49,351 nucleotides of DNA from Pseudomonadota bacterium (GTDB lineage: Bacteria > Pseudomonadota > Gammaproteobacteria > DASZBR01), in assembly GCA_021777765.1 (NCBI GenBank), contig JAJYDF010000026.1, positions 1 through 49,351 on the forward strand, written 5' to 3'. This document shows positions 8,259 through 16,822 of this stretch, one piece after another. The notes beneath the pieces were generated by a model. It was not told the origin of the DNA, did not search any database, and worked only from the letters and a program-made list of their open reading frames with translations. Made by a program: the position numbers and the translations under genes. The first letter of the stretch is position 1, and every line of letters begins with the position of its first letter.

Positions 8259-10223
8259 ATGTCAAAACGCTTAACCATCCACAACCCACAACAAGAAATT
8301 AAACAATTTAATCATCGCATGATCGTTATTGTGATTTTAATTGCAATATTAGTCATGATTTTGCTTGGCCGTCTTTTTTATTTGCAAGTGATACAACATG
8401 AGGTGTTTAGTACACTTTCAAGACAAAACTTATTAAATGTTGCGCCCATTGATCCTAACCGTGGTTTAATTTATGACAGAAATGGGGTATTACTCGCAGA
8501 AAATGTTCCCGTATTTAGTTTAGAAATATCTCCAGAACATGTAACGAATTTAAAACAAACCGTTGCTGATTTATCACAAGTTATCTCTCTATCACCCACT
8601 GATATTCAAGAATTTTATAAAGCATTACATCAACAACGGCATTTTACGAATACTGTGCCTTTGAAAATGCAATTAACGGATAATGAAGTCGCACAATTTT
8701 CAGTGAATCAATATCGTTTTCCCGGTGTTAGCGTTCAAGCACATTTATTGCGTTATTATCCTTTTGGATCGGTAATGGCGCCGATATTAGGTTATGTGGG
8801 CAGAATTAATGCTGCGGAATTAGCACAAGTTGATCCCACTAATTACAGCGGATCCAATTATATTGGTAAAGTGGGCGTTGAAAAATATTATGAACCGCAA
8901 TTGCATGGCATGGTGGGTATACAACAAGTCGAAACAGATGCAGGCGGACGTGTCATTCGCGAAACAAAAAGCACACCAGCAACACCTGGCAATAATTTAT
9001 ATTTAACAATTGATAGTAAATTACAATTAGCTGCACAAAAAGCATTAGGCGATCAAAATGGATCCATTGTTGCAATTGATCCACGTAATGGTGAAATTCT
9101 TGCGATGGTGAGTAATCCCAGTTTTGATCCCAATCCATTTGTAAAAGGAATTAGTAATGATGCTTATCAAGCATTACAAAAAGATCCGAATAAACCGCTT
9201 TATAATCGTGCTTTACGCGGCATATTTCCGCCTGGGTCGACTGTAAAACCCTATCTTGCTTTAGAGGGATTAGCATCCGGCGTAATTAATACGGCATTTA
9301 AAATATTTTGTCCTGGATATTATCAATTGCCAGGTAGTTCACATATTTATCATGACTGGCGCAAACAAGGTCATGGAACCGTTAATGTGGAAACAGGCAT
9401 TATTCAATCATGTGACGTGTTTTTTTATACCTTATCCAATCGTTTAGGCATTAATCGTATTGATGATATTTTCAATAAATTTGGATTTGGACAAGATACG
9501 GGCATTGATACTTCAAATGAAATTGCAGGTCTTGTGCCTTCACCTGCTTGGAAAAGACGTGTGCATGGTGAAGCTTGGTATCCAGGTGATACATTAATTA
9601 CCAGTATTGGACAAGGTTATTTATTAGTTACACCATTACAATTAGCTGTTGGTGTGAGCATTTTAGCGGATCGCGGCATTCACTATAAACCACATTTATT
9701 ATTAAAATCACAATTGCCCAATGGATCCTTTGTGATGAATAAACCCATCACATTACCACCAGTGCAATTACCCAGTGAAGATTGGGATATTGTATTAAAT
9801 GCAATGCATGAAGTGATTACTGATCCGCGAGGCACGGGTTATCATGCAGGTCATGATGCAGCATATGGATATGCAGGAAAAAGTGGTACCGCACAAGTAT
9901 TTACTATTAAAAATCGTGCTACTTATAAAAATAATGCTTTGCCATTAGCGTTACGCGATCATTCTTGGTTTGAAGCATTTGCACCGGTTGATAAACCACA
10001 AATTGCTGTGGCAATTATTGTTGAACATAATTCAGAACACGAAGCGGCCTTTTTAATGCGTCAAGTTTTGGATGATTATTTTTATCCGAATGGTCCGCCG
10101 AAAGCTGCGCAAACTGGTGCGAATACGACGAATAATCAGAATACACAGCAAACAGATAAATTAAATAAAAATAAAACGCATTTGATAAATACAATTGCAG
10201 CCAATTCGCAAACACAAAATTAA
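8259..10223 (+). CDS. mrdA: Penicillin-binding protein 2, peptidoglycan DD-transpeptidase of the elongasome
   Basis: 654 residues, the usual PBP2 length plus a Gln/Asn-rich tail. A single N-terminal membrane helix (residues ~20-42) anchors it in the inner membrane. The pedestal/dimerisation domain follows, with 'DRNGVLLAENVP'. The transpeptidase domain has 'PGSTVK' (catalytic Ser, near 325), 'SCD' (near 384, in place of SxN) and 'KSGTAQ' (near 541). It cross-links side-wall peptidoglycan with RodA, encoded 57 bp downstream; MrdA-RodA is the rod-shape synthase pair. Start has a GAGG ribosome site. This is the first gene of the conserved shape and lipoate block. Confidence 0.97.
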   Translation: MSKRLTIHNPQQEIKQFNHRMIVIVILIAILVMILLGRLFYLQVIQHEVFSTLSRQNLLNVAPIDPNRGLIYDRNGVLLAENVPVFSLEISPEHVTNLKQTVADLSQVISLSPTDIQEFYKALHQQRHFTNTVPLKMQLTDNEVAQFSVNQYRFPGVSVQAHLLRYYPFGSVMAPILGYVGRINAAELAQVDPTNYSGSNYIGKVGVEKYYEPQLHGMVGIQQVETDAGGRVIRETKSTPATPGNNLYLTIDSKLQLAAQKALGDQNGSIVAIDPRNGEILAMVSNPSFDPNPFVKGISNDAYQALQKDPNKPLYNRALRGIFPPGSTVKPYLALEGLASGVINTAFKIFCPGYYQLPGSSHIYHDWRKQGHGTVNVETGIIQSCDVFFYTLSNRLGINRIDDIFNKFGFGQDTGIDTSNEIAGLVPSPAWKRRVHGEAWYPGDTLITSIGQGYLLVTPLQLAVGVSILADRGIHYKPHLLLKSQLPNGSFVMNKPITLPPVQLPSEDWDIVLNAMHEVITDPRGTGYHAGHDAAYGYAGKSGTAQVFTIKNRATYKNNALPLALRDHSWFEAFAPVDKPQIAVAIIVEHNSEHEAAFLMRQVLDDYFYPNGPPKAAQTGANTTNNQNTQQTDKLNKNKTHLINTIAANSQTQN

Positions 10224-10233
10224 TTCATTGCCT

Positions 10234-10257
10234 CCTTCTCCCGCTTGCGGGAGAAGG
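10234..10257. repeat. REP-like palindrome, family 1 (CCTTCTCCCGC/GCGGGAGAAGG)
   Basis: Perfect 11-bp arms with a TT centre between mrdA and rodA. Closely related copies occur at 16780-16803, 31096-31119, 35748-35771 and, diverged, at 35651 and 47280. It lies inside a two-gene operon, so it probably acts as a processing or stability hairpin at most. Confidence 0.85.
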
Positions 10258-10279
10258 AAAAAAATATAAGGTTTTTTAT

Positions 10280-11407
10280 ATGAGATTATTTAATTTACAA
10301 AACCAATGGCGCAGCCAAACCAATCGATCCGTATTACAAAAAATGCATTTAGATTTGGCATTATTAATTAGCTTATTATTATTAGGTGCCTGCGGTTTAA
10401 TTATTTTATATAGTGCTAGCAATCAAGATCTAAACGCAATGACACAACAAGGTATACGTTTTATTTTGGCATTCGTCTGTTTATTTATTCTCGCACAAAT
10501 TCCACCGACACAATATTTACGATTAGCACCCTGGTTATATGCCATAGGTGTTTTTTTATTACTCATCGTATTAGGCACTGGAATAATTAGTAAAGGCGCA
10601 CAACGCTGGTTAAGTTTAGGATTATTTAAATTTCAACCATCCGAATTAATGAAAATTGCTGTGCCATTAATGTTAGCGTGGTATTTACATGAACAACAAT
10701 TACCCCCTAGAAAAATTGCATTATTAGTGTGTGCAATATTAATCGGCATACCTGCTGTATTAACTGCAGTTCAACCCGATTTAGGTACTGCATTAATTAT
10801 TGCCAGTGCAGGTGCAGGAGTAATTTTATTAGCAGGAATTAGTTGGCGATTATTATTATTGTTATTGATTTTAGCAGTGATATGCACACCATTATTATGG
10901 CACCACATGCATTCCTATCAACAAGCACGCGTTTTGACATTTTTAAATCCTGAACGTGATCCATTAGGCGCTGGTTATCATATTATTCAATCAAAAATTG
11001 CTATTGGTTCAGGCGGAATATTTGGTAAAGGTTGGTTAAATGGCACGCAATCTCATTTAGATTTTTTACCTGAGCATGCCACTGATTTTATTTTTGCCGT
11101 CTGCGGTGAAGAATTTGGCTTAAGTGGTGGCATTGTTTTATTAACATTATATTTAACTGTCATTGGACGTGGTTTATATATCAGCACAAAAGCGCAAGAT
11201 ACTTTTTCTCGATTATTAGCGGGTAGTTTGTCATTAACATTTTTCTTTTCAATGTTTATTAATATGGGGATGGTTACTGGAATTTTGCCGGTTGTTGGAT
11301 TGCCATTACCACTGGTAAGTTATGGTGGAACTTCTATGGTGACATTAATTGCGAGTTTTGGGATTTTGATGTCGATACATACGCATAGGAAATTGGTAAC
11401 AACTTAA
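10280..11407 (+). CDS. rodA: RodA, SEDS-family peptidoglycan glycosyltransferase
   Basis: 375 residues with about ten hydrophobic helices, the expected length for RodA (MrdB). Family landmarks are visible: 'GAQRWLSLGLFKFQPSEL' around residue 110-128, the 'LTAVQPDLGTAL' loop, and the C-terminal 'GMVTGILPVVGLPLPLVSYG' SEDS signature (330-355). It polymerises lipid II into glycan strands in the inner membrane as partner of PBP2. It follows mrdA in the same transcription unit. It is the last conserved gene before the accessory region, since mltB, its usual close neighbour, is ~24.5 kb away. Confidence 0.96.
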   Translation: MRLFNLQNQWRSQTNRSVLQKMHLDLALLISLLLLGACGLIILYSASNQDLNAMTQQGIRFILAFVCLFILAQIPPTQYLRLAPWLYAIGVFLLLIVLGTGIISKGAQRWLSLGLFKFQPSELMKIAVPLMLAWYLHEQQLPPRKIALLVCAILIGIPAVLTAVQPDLGTALIIASAGAGVILLAGISWRLLLLLLILAVICTPLLWHHMHSYQQARVLTFLNPERDPLGAGYHIIQSKIAIGSGGIFGKGWLNGTQSHLDFLPEHATDFIFAVCGEEFGLSGGIVLLTLYLTVIGRGLYISTKAQDTFSRLLAGSLSLTFFFSMFINMGMVTGILPVVGLPLPLVSYGGTSMVTLIASFGILMSIHTHRKLVTT

Positions 11408-11420
11408 ATGACATCCTTTG

Positions 11421-11445
11421 AACTACCGAGGATTGCTCGGTAGTT
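11421..11445. terminator. Stem-loop after rodA, possible terminator
   Basis: A perfect 10-bp stem (AACTACCGAG / CTCGGTAGTT) with a 5-base loop starts 13 bases after the rodA stop. The following GCCTTCTC is only partly T-rich, so intrinsic termination is plausible but not strong. It marks the left edge of the accessory region. Confidence 0.5.
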
Positions 11446-11562
11446 GCCTTCTCATCAACTTCTCCATCTTTATAGCTATTTTTCAGATGTAAACCATTAT
11501 TGTCAGTGGTAATATCAAAAATATCTGATATCATTTTTTGTGTTAATCACAAGGTATCATTT

Positions 11563-11790
11563 CTAATTTTTGTTAATTCCGTCATTGATTGTAACATCCC
11601 ATTCAGCCATCTCTTTACGAAGTTTACTATTGCGCTCAACTGCTCGAGCACATTCATATAACATATTTTCACATCTTAACACCTCTTCTTCTATTAATTT
11701 TATAATAACCTCTTTTCGTTGATGTTTTGGGAAAGTTGAACATAGCCTAGAAGCTAATTGTTCAGGAATTGACAAAAGTATTTTTACCAT
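11563..11790 (-). CDS. Ribbon-helix-helix-type antitoxin, apparently without a toxin
   Basis: 75 residues. The start 'KILLSIPEQLASRLCSTFP' looks like the beta-strand and helix of a MetJ/Arc-type DNA-binding fold, and the acidic C-terminus 'LRKEMAEWDVTINDGI' matches the tail seen in many MazE-like antitoxins that wrap around MazF/PemK toxins. No toxin ORF follows in the 150 bp downstream (towards rodA) or precedes it. It may be a leftover of a deleted toxin-antitoxin pair or a solitary repressor. The antitoxin assignment rests on these motifs only. Confidence 0.6.
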   Translation of the reverse strand: MVKILLSIPEQLASRLCSTFPKHQRKEVIIKLIEEEVLRCENMLYECARAVERNSKLRKEMAEWDVTINDGINKN

Positions 11791-11980
11791 AAATCTTAAA
11801 CCTTATAATATTGCTCAATATTACGCTTTATTTTACTATCATCTTCATTTTGAATTGTTGCAAACCTACAACAGGTGCCTTTCTATTTAATTACCCTGAT
11901 TTATAAATATTTTTAATTTGCCTTGACATGCTAGATAAGGCTGTGCCAGATAGTTGCATTATATCAAACTTAATTAACTA

Positions 11981-12199
11981 CTATGCATTAATAGTGTATT
12001 TATATTCAGTGTACCAATCTTGATAATAATCTGAAAAATCTGGCAACCCCTTTGTCATCTCATCATAATTTATTTGATTCTTTTTACAATATTCTTTTAT
12101 ATATTCACGATTACTTTGATAAATCATTGCTTTTCTCAAAGTCTCTCCCTCTGAAATTAACTTATCCAGATCTTTTTTATATCTTTCCAAATTGTTCAT
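11981..12199 (-). CDS. 72-residue protein, probably a truncated partner of the RhuM-like gene
   Basis: It begins four bases after the stop of the decayed RhuM-Fic frame, behind AAGGAG, so the pair formed an operon. The sequence is helical and charged, ending 'LPDFSDYYQDWYTEYKYTIN'. The 'LPDF..YQ.WY.EA' pattern is familiar from the beginning of longer hypothetical proteins in defence-type loci, which here would be cut short after ~70 residues; this link is from memory and untested. The following 190 bp contain no continuation that I can see. Confidence 0.5.
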   Translation of the reverse strand: MNNLERYKKDLDKLISEGETLRKAMIYQSNREYIKEYCKKNQINYDEMTKGLPDFSDYYQDWYTEYKYTINA

Positions 12200-12202
12200 C
12201 TA

Positions 12203-12864
12203 TTAACAACTCCTTGTTGATAGCAATGTACATATTAGACCAATCATTTTTTCTTTATCTTTTGGAGAACTTTCCGCAATTAATAATGTTAATGCTGTTA
12301 ATGCAGGTGGAGTAATTTTTTTTACATCAAGAACTTTTGCATAACTTAAAAACCAAATAAAAGCATATGCACCGCTTCTTTTATTTCCATCAATAAATGG
12401 ATGGTTCTTAATTATAAAATAAAGAAGATGCGCTGCTTTTTCCTCAATGCTAGGATATAGTTCTGTACCAGCGAATGATTGAGAATAGTTGGTTGTAATA
12501 CGACTTTTATTAATGGTATAACCTTTAAGAATATGCTCTTTAAGGATTCTGGTAGCCCATTGACGAAATCTAGCCCCTTCTTGTGACTTGACCCTACCGA
12601 TATAACTACATCCAAGTTATATGTTTTTACTGGTTTATCGGAATTTGCAATGTGCAAATTTTGCACATTGCTTTTCTCGCTCAACTCACCTTCTTTAAAT
12701 ACATTTTGTATGTGTTTGGTAATAACTGACCGGTCACGACCGAATAACTTTGTCATTTGATCTTGAGTAAGCCAGACAGTGTCATCATCAACTAAGACAT
12801 CTAATTCTATATTTCTATTTTTAGATTGATACAACACCACTTGTTGAGTTTGTTGATTTGTCAT
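12203..12864 (-). pseudogene. RhuM-family protein with C-terminal Fic/Doc domain, broken
   Basis: The first ~100 codons read as a RhuM N-terminus: 'DDTVWLTQDQMTKLFGRDRSVITKHIQNVF' split across the domain, then 'YNLDVVISVG'. At about 12590 the frame is lost. Comparison with the family pattern 'SVGYRVKSQ' indicates ~7 bases missing, and the correct protein resumes one frame over with 'VKSQEGARFRQWATRILKEH'. A large middle part is then absent: 'GYTINKSRI' runs almost directly into 'ELYPSIEEKAAHLLYF'. The end is a Doc/Fic motif 'HPFIDGNKRSGA' and a stop at 12203. A good Shine-Dalgarno (AAGGAG) precedes the ATG. RhuM proteins are mobile-element or virulence-associated accessory genes. Frameshift plus internal deletion make this a pseudogene. 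Confidence 0.85.
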
Positions 12865-12888
12865 GATTGCTCCTTTACGCTCTATATT

Positions 12889-13650
12889 CTAATACGCCCG
12901 CGTAAACCCACCATCCAACACAATATTCTGTCCTGTTAAATGTTTACTTGCTTCTGATAACAACATAAATTCGATCATATCCACGATTTCATTCAGGTTT
13001 GCATATTTCCGCAATGGGACATTTTCTGTGCGTTGAGATAATAATTCTGAAAAAGAGATATTTTTATCTTCACTTTCTTTATTTAATTTCTGTATGAATT
13101 TATTAGTCATTACGCCACCTAATGATAAGGTATTAAATCGCACGCCTTCTGAGCCATAAGTATCGGCTAATGTTTTAATTTGGCCTTGCCAAGCTGTTCT
13201 TAATACGCTGCTTGTAGCGTATTTAGTCAGTGGTTGTTTTGAAGTAATGCCAGAAATAAGTACGACGGATGCTTTTCTTTTAATTAATGCAGGAATTAAA
13301 TCTCTAATTAATGCGCTCGGACCGATGAAACTTCTGTTAAACATGTCTGACCAAACATTATCTTGTGGTAAGCAGTCCTCTGTAACTGGCGGTTGTGGTG
13401 GCATAATGACAAATCCATCTACACCTTCTGTAGTAATATTTAATAATTCAGCATAGCTTTTGGGATCACTAAAATCTGAAGCTACATAATTCACTTTAAT
13501 TTGATATTCTCTTTTAAGTAAATCAGATAATCCATGAAGTGTTTGATAATCTCGCGCGGTAATAATGAGGTGGTGTCCTTTTTTTGCAATGTATTTACAA
13601 AGTTCCGTACCAATTGCACCAGTCGCACCTGTGATTAAAATTGTTTTCAT
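12889..13650 (-). CDS. SDR-family oxidoreductase with an atypical active site
   Basis: 253 residues forming one Rossmann fold. The cofactor motif 'TGATGAIG' is at residues 8-15, and the C-terminus ends in the SDR pattern 'HLTGQNIVLDGGF', as in FabG-like enzymes. The catalytic Ser lies in 'VVLISGITS'. The expected Tyr-x-x-x-Lys reads 'YATSS', so the catalytic Lys is replaced by Ser. It may be inactive, use another residue, or have a binding role. It stands alone between the RhuM remnant and a regulator gene, with no pathway genes around it. Confidence 0.85.
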   Translation of the reverse strand: MKTILITGATGAIGTELCKYIAKKGHHLIITARDYQTLHGLSDLLKREYQIKVNYVASDFSDPKSYAELLNITTEGVDGFVIMPPQPPVTEDCLPQDNVWSDMFNRSFIGPSALIRDLIPALIKRKASVVLISGITSKQPLTKYATSSVLRTAWQGQIKTLADTYGSEGVRFNTLSLGGVMTNKFIQKLNKESEDKNISFSELLSQRTENVPLRKYANLNEIVDMIEFMLLSEASKHLTGQNIVLDGGFTRAY

Positions 13651-13715
13651 ATTAAATCCTTAATTTTATAAATCAGTTTTAAATCCATTTAATAAAATAA
13701 TCATCTTATTTATTA

Positions 13716-14252
13716 TTATTTTCTTTTTGAACTGCTATGGGATCCTTGATTGGGATTTTTAATTTCAATATTTTGTTTAGGAATAATCGATTCTTTTTTT
13801 AATCCATTCACAAATTCGCTCATTGCTGCTTGCAAGAATATTGCTTTTGAGACAGCGGGTGAAAATCTGTTTTCAGCAACCTCTAATATCCAAGGAAATG
13901 TATTGATAATTTTTAATAACGCAAGTGCGCTGGAAGAATAATCTCCTGTTTTCCAACGCGTTAACGTCCTTGCTGGTAACTCAAATACTCGCTCAATATA
14001 AGCCATAGACATGCCATTATTATTTAAATCTTCAAGGATTTGTTTAACCAGAGTATTCTCAGCCTGATTTTTTGCATCCATATAAAACTTGTCAGATTCG
14101 TGAAAAAAATCGCCCATTTCCTTACATGATGCACATTTATAAATTATCTCTTTAAAAACAAATTCAGTTCCCATCGAAAGTTGTCCAGTACTTTCTTTTT
14201 CAATTCGTGAAATATGTTTGGATCCACATATAGGACATACTCTCTTGCTCAT
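13716..14252 (-). CDS. Zinc-finger plus HTH regulator, likely antitoxin (MqsA/YgiT-like)
   Basis: 178 residues. The N-terminus has two CxxC pairs, 'CPICGS' (6-9) and 'CASCKE' (~40-43), the arrangement of YgiT/MqsA-type zinc fingers. Residues ~75-125 form a helix-turn-helix: 'GMSMAYIERVFELPARTLTR', followed by a segment ending in 'FPWILEVAE'. The C-terminal ~40 residues are basic and probably disordered. It starts 17 bp after the upstream 130-residue ORF on the same strand. In MqsRA-type systems the toxin comes first and the zinc-finger antitoxin second, so the same order here suggests a toxin-antitoxin operon, with this protein as antitoxin and autorepressor. Confidence 0.7.
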   Translation of the reverse strand: MSKRVCPICGSKHISRIEKESTGQLSMGTEFVFKEIIYKCASCKEMGDFFHESDKFYMDAKNQAENTLVKQILEDLNNNGMSMAYIERVFELPARTLTRWKTGDYSSSALALLKIINTFPWILEVAENRFSPAVSKAIFLQAAMSEFVNGLKKESIIPKQNIEIKNPNQGSHSSSKRK

Positions 14253-14269
14253 AACGAATATCGCCTCAT

Positions 14270-14662
14270 CTAATGTAAATTATCTGATCTTCTTATGTCA
14301 TTTTTAAATGCTAGATTTCTCATATCCGGATTTGTATTCTTCTTGAAAGATTTGATTATCCATTTTTTTGTATCTGATCGAAAAAAATAGGCAATATATC
14401 CATGCGCAGGACCAGTATAGAAACCCCACGCATCTACCATTATAGTTTTGGATTTATCAGGGTTGTTTTCCCATTTTTTACTATTAATAAAATAAGGGGA
14501 TTCAAGCCCATTACAACTTATAAAATCTAAAAGTCTTTGAGGAGTATCAAGATTAAAATCAATTCTGGCATCATTTTTCGCATCAAAAAGAACAATTACT
14601 CTTTTTGAACCATATGAGCAATCAACCAAAAATTCTTCTAACTTATAATAGGGCATGCTCAA
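14270..14662 (-). CDS. Unrecognised 130-residue protein, candidate toxin partner of the zinc-finger regulator
   Basis: No signal peptide or membrane helix. The sequence alternates beta-like segments ('KRVIVLFDAKNDARIDFNLD', 'HGYIAYFFRSDTKKWIIKSF') and ends in a basic stretch 'RNLAFKNDIRRSDNLH'. It does not resemble MqsR, RelE, HigB or MazF closely enough to name. Two in-frame ATGs (14662 and 14656) are possible starts. It is the first gene of a two-gene unit with the HTH/zinc-finger protein. The toxin role is inferred from gene order, size and the identity of its neighbour only. Confidence 0.55.
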   Translation of the reverse strand: MSMPYYKLEEFLVDCSYGSKRVIVLFDAKNDARIDFNLDTPQRLLDFISCNGLESPYFINSKKWENNPDKSKTIMVDAWGFYTGPAHGYIAYFFRSDTKKWIIKSFKKNTNPDMRNLAFKNDIRRSDNLH

Positions 14663-14803
14663 TCAAGTATTCTTTCTAATTATTTGAACTGTATTGAATA
14701 GTATCATTTTTAATATAAAAATGCAATTATTCATTACCATTTAAAATAATCCAGACACTATGAAGGGATGTGATTTAAAACCGATAAAAATGCTAAGCCT
14801 CCA

Positions 14804-16168
14804 TTACTTTGTTGGCAAAATTAACAACAAAGCCAATGGCAAAGGAACGACGGAAATATCATTTAATTGTTCGTATTGCTGATTTTTACCTAAAATAAGA
14901 CTGTTAGGATATTTAGTGATTTGTTTGAGATCTTTACTGCGTAATTCATCACTCCATTTAATTTGCACAGGCCAAAAATGTTTTTGTTTAATATAAGCAA
15001 TATCTACTTCACCGGTTGATTTGATGTAATAAGTTGGAAAATGTCGTTGAAATTGGGTGGCGACACAAGCTTTAACTAATTGCGTACATAATTGTGGATC
15101 ATTTAAAGCGGCTACGACTTGTGTTTGATAAGGATCTGAGGTGGGCCATAACCATGCACGTAACGCATGAAAAATAAAAGGATCAATAAAAGCCAATTTA
15201 CGGGGTTTTTTAGGTGCAGGTAATAATTTATCTTCTAATAATGCTGATTGGATAAATAATACATCCATATAAGCTAACTCAGTAATATAATCAGCAATGG
15301 TTTTAGGGTGATCGATTGAAATGTCTCTGACTAATGCTTGCCAAGTTACGGGAAAATTATAACGTTTAATAATACACATTAATATTTCACGTAAATTTTG
15401 TTCTTGTTTGCCGCGTTTTAACATATCACCACGCACCCAATCAGAATACGTCATCAAGGTCGCTTTAGAAATTTTTTTATGTTTTGCCAAATCGTTTATC
15501 GCTGTTAAATAACCACCGTGTTGTAAATAATGTTGAAACTCTTCAAATAGAGCCGTCATTTCACTGCTGCTAATTGTTTTTTCTTTTAATGATTGCGGTA
15601 ATTTATTTTTGAGCTTTAATACTTCGGCAAAAGATAACGGATATAAATGAAAATTGATGATTTCTTTTTTGCTGACGTTTTTTGGTAGTAATTTAGGTGT
15701 TTCATAGACTAAAACAGAATCAGATCCACTTAATAATAGTACGGTGTTTTGTAGCAATCCTTCAGAAATAGCACGCTTGATGACCATTTCCCAATCAGTA
15801 ATGTAGGTGATTTCATCTATCAATATATATTTAACGTCTTCAAGCGGCATCACATCGAGTTGGACTTGTAATAATTGCCATAAACTCTGCGCATCAGGAA
15901 TTAAATCACAAGACATAAATGCAATGTTTGCCGGCTTAATTCCTTGAGCAATTAATTTGGCAATCCACTGTTTAAGAAAAGTCGTTTTGCCGCTTTGCCG
16001 CCCTCCAGTTAAGGTATAAATTCCAGGCTTATTAATAGGAAAGCGTTCTAATAAAGGGGACTGAAAAACATAGGTTTGCTTTTTAAGATGGCGCAACTGC
16101 GGGTCCCGATCGGCAAATTTTTGCGGATCTTCTAAGTGTGTATTGTGGGGAAAGAAACGATTGTCCAT
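14804..16168 (-). CDS. ATP-binding protein of the AAA_14/DUF4143 type
   Basis: 454 residues. The P-loop 'GGRQSGKTTFLKQW' lies near residue 55, Walker B 'YILIDEITYI' near 115, and a sensor-like 'VLLLSGSDSVL' near 145. The middle is a winged-helix-like region. The C-terminus has 'GEVDIAYIKQKHFWPVQIKW', resembling the nuclease-like fold (D...Q/E-x-K) that ends many of these proteins. They are abundant, mobile and of unknown function, often autoregulated. This copy is complete and has TTTGATCA half-sites directly in front of it. A related but not identical family member is at 28369-29517. Confidence 0.85.
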   Translation of the reverse strand: MDNRFFPHNTHLEDPQKFADRDPQLRHLKKQTYVFQSPLLERFPINKPGIYTLTGGRQSGKTTFLKQWIAKLIAQGIKPANIAFMSCDLIPDAQSLWQLLQVQLDVMPLEDVKYILIDEITYITDWEMVIKRAISEGLLQNTVLLLSGSDSVLVYETPKLLPKNVSKKEIINFHLYPLSFAEVLKLKNKLPQSLKEKTISSSEMTALFEEFQHYLQHGGYLTAINDLAKHKKISKATLMTYSDWVRGDMLKRGKQEQNLREILMCIIKRYNFPVTWQALVRDISIDHPKTIADYITELAYMDVLFIQSALLEDKLLPAPKKPRKLAFIDPFIFHALRAWLWPTSDPYQTQVVAALNDPQLCTQLVKACVATQFQRHFPTYYIKSTGEVDIAYIKQKHFWPVQIKWSDELRSKDLKQITKYPNSLILGKNQQYEQLNDISVVPLPLALLLILPTK

Positions 16169-16194
16169 GATGGCAGTATAATAGGTGACCCTAG

Positions 16195-16234
16195 TTTGAT
16201 CAATGGCTAATGATCAAATTTGATCAATAATCAA
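16195..16234. promoter_or_regulatory. TTTGATCA half-site cluster upstream of the ATPase gene, probable operator
   Basis: TTTGATCA at 16195-16202, its inverse TGATCAAA at 16211-16218 and another TTTGATCA at 16219-16226 followed by a partial ATCAAA. The first two form an inverted repeat with an 8-bp spacer. The cluster starts 27 bp before the ATG of the divergently read 454-residue ATPase, where a repressor would act. Confidence 0.5.
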
Positions 16235-16302
16235 ACAGAGCACAAAACCCTACAATCTTTTACATCAGAGCACTGTAGTTAAAATTAAATTTAAGGGGTA
16301 AA

Positions 16303-16524
16303 TTATCTCTTTTTATAGACATAACCGCCGGTAGTTGAATAGCTGGTGGGCTGTGTATCTTTAGGCGGGATTTCTAAATTTCCTCTAAAACTGGTGTTAG
16401 GAAAATAAGTTCTTTTAGAGCGAAATGACACAAATTTAAAAGTATCTTTATTAGTTGTTGATTGATTGGAAGTGGGTAAAACATTTGAATCTTTACGGGA
16501 TGTATTGTCGGTGTTAGCAGACAT
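16303..16524 (-). CDS. Small hydrophilic protein of unknown function
   Basis: 73 residues behind an AGGAG ribosome site spaced ~8 bases from the ATG, which is the main reason to believe the ORF. The sequence is rich in Ser, Thr, Asn and basic residues and contains no hydrophobic core, so it is probably disordered; it ends 'GGYVYKKR'. No family recognised. The 298 bp upstream of it (16525-16822) contain only a REP-like element and no further gene. Confidence 0.4.
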   Translation of the reverse strand: MSANTDNTSRKDSNVLPTSNQSTTNKDTFKFVSFRSKRTYFPNTSFRGNLEIPPKDTQPTSYSTTGGYVYKKR

Positions 16525-16757
16525 TTTTCAATAAACTCCTAAGTGTTAAACAATTTACTTTTTACGGTATGAATTTAATCAAAGTATCAACAGCCAAATA
16601 ATTATAGCATAATAATTAATTATGCAAGATTAAGTAAAACCCAGACACGTCGCTGCACTCCTTTGTCCGAGCTACATAAATGATTATTTATTTTGTCTAC
16701 GACAGAAAGATAATCAATGTATTTAGATTTTGTAATATTTTTTGTCATTCTTTTAAA

Positions 16758-16803
16758 CCACCCTCATCCGCCTTCGGCACCTTCTCCCGCAAGCGGGAGA
16801 AGG
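16758..16803. repeat. REP-like element, family 1 with CCACCCTCATCCGCCTTCGG leader
   Basis: The 24-bp palindrome (16780-16803) is preceded by a conserved CTCATCCGCCTTCGGCA leader that also precedes the copies at 31096 and 35748 and appears inverted at ~35670. It sits between two minus-strand genes, 20 bp after the stop of the GH18 gene, where it can form the 3' hairpin of that transcript. Confidence 0.85.
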
Positions 16804-16822
16804 AAAAAAAAGAGTGTGAATT

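Noticed and set aside
11334..11534. A 66-codon minus-strand frame overlapping the end of rodA
   Set aside because: Most of it is antisense to rodA, there is no ribosome site and no family pattern; considered as a missing toxin for the adjacent antitoxin but it does not look like one.
14804..16168. The 454-residue ATPase considered as a restriction or defence nuclease
   Set aside because: Only the P-loop and weak C-terminal nuclease-like pattern are visible; no partner genes of a known defence system lie beside it.
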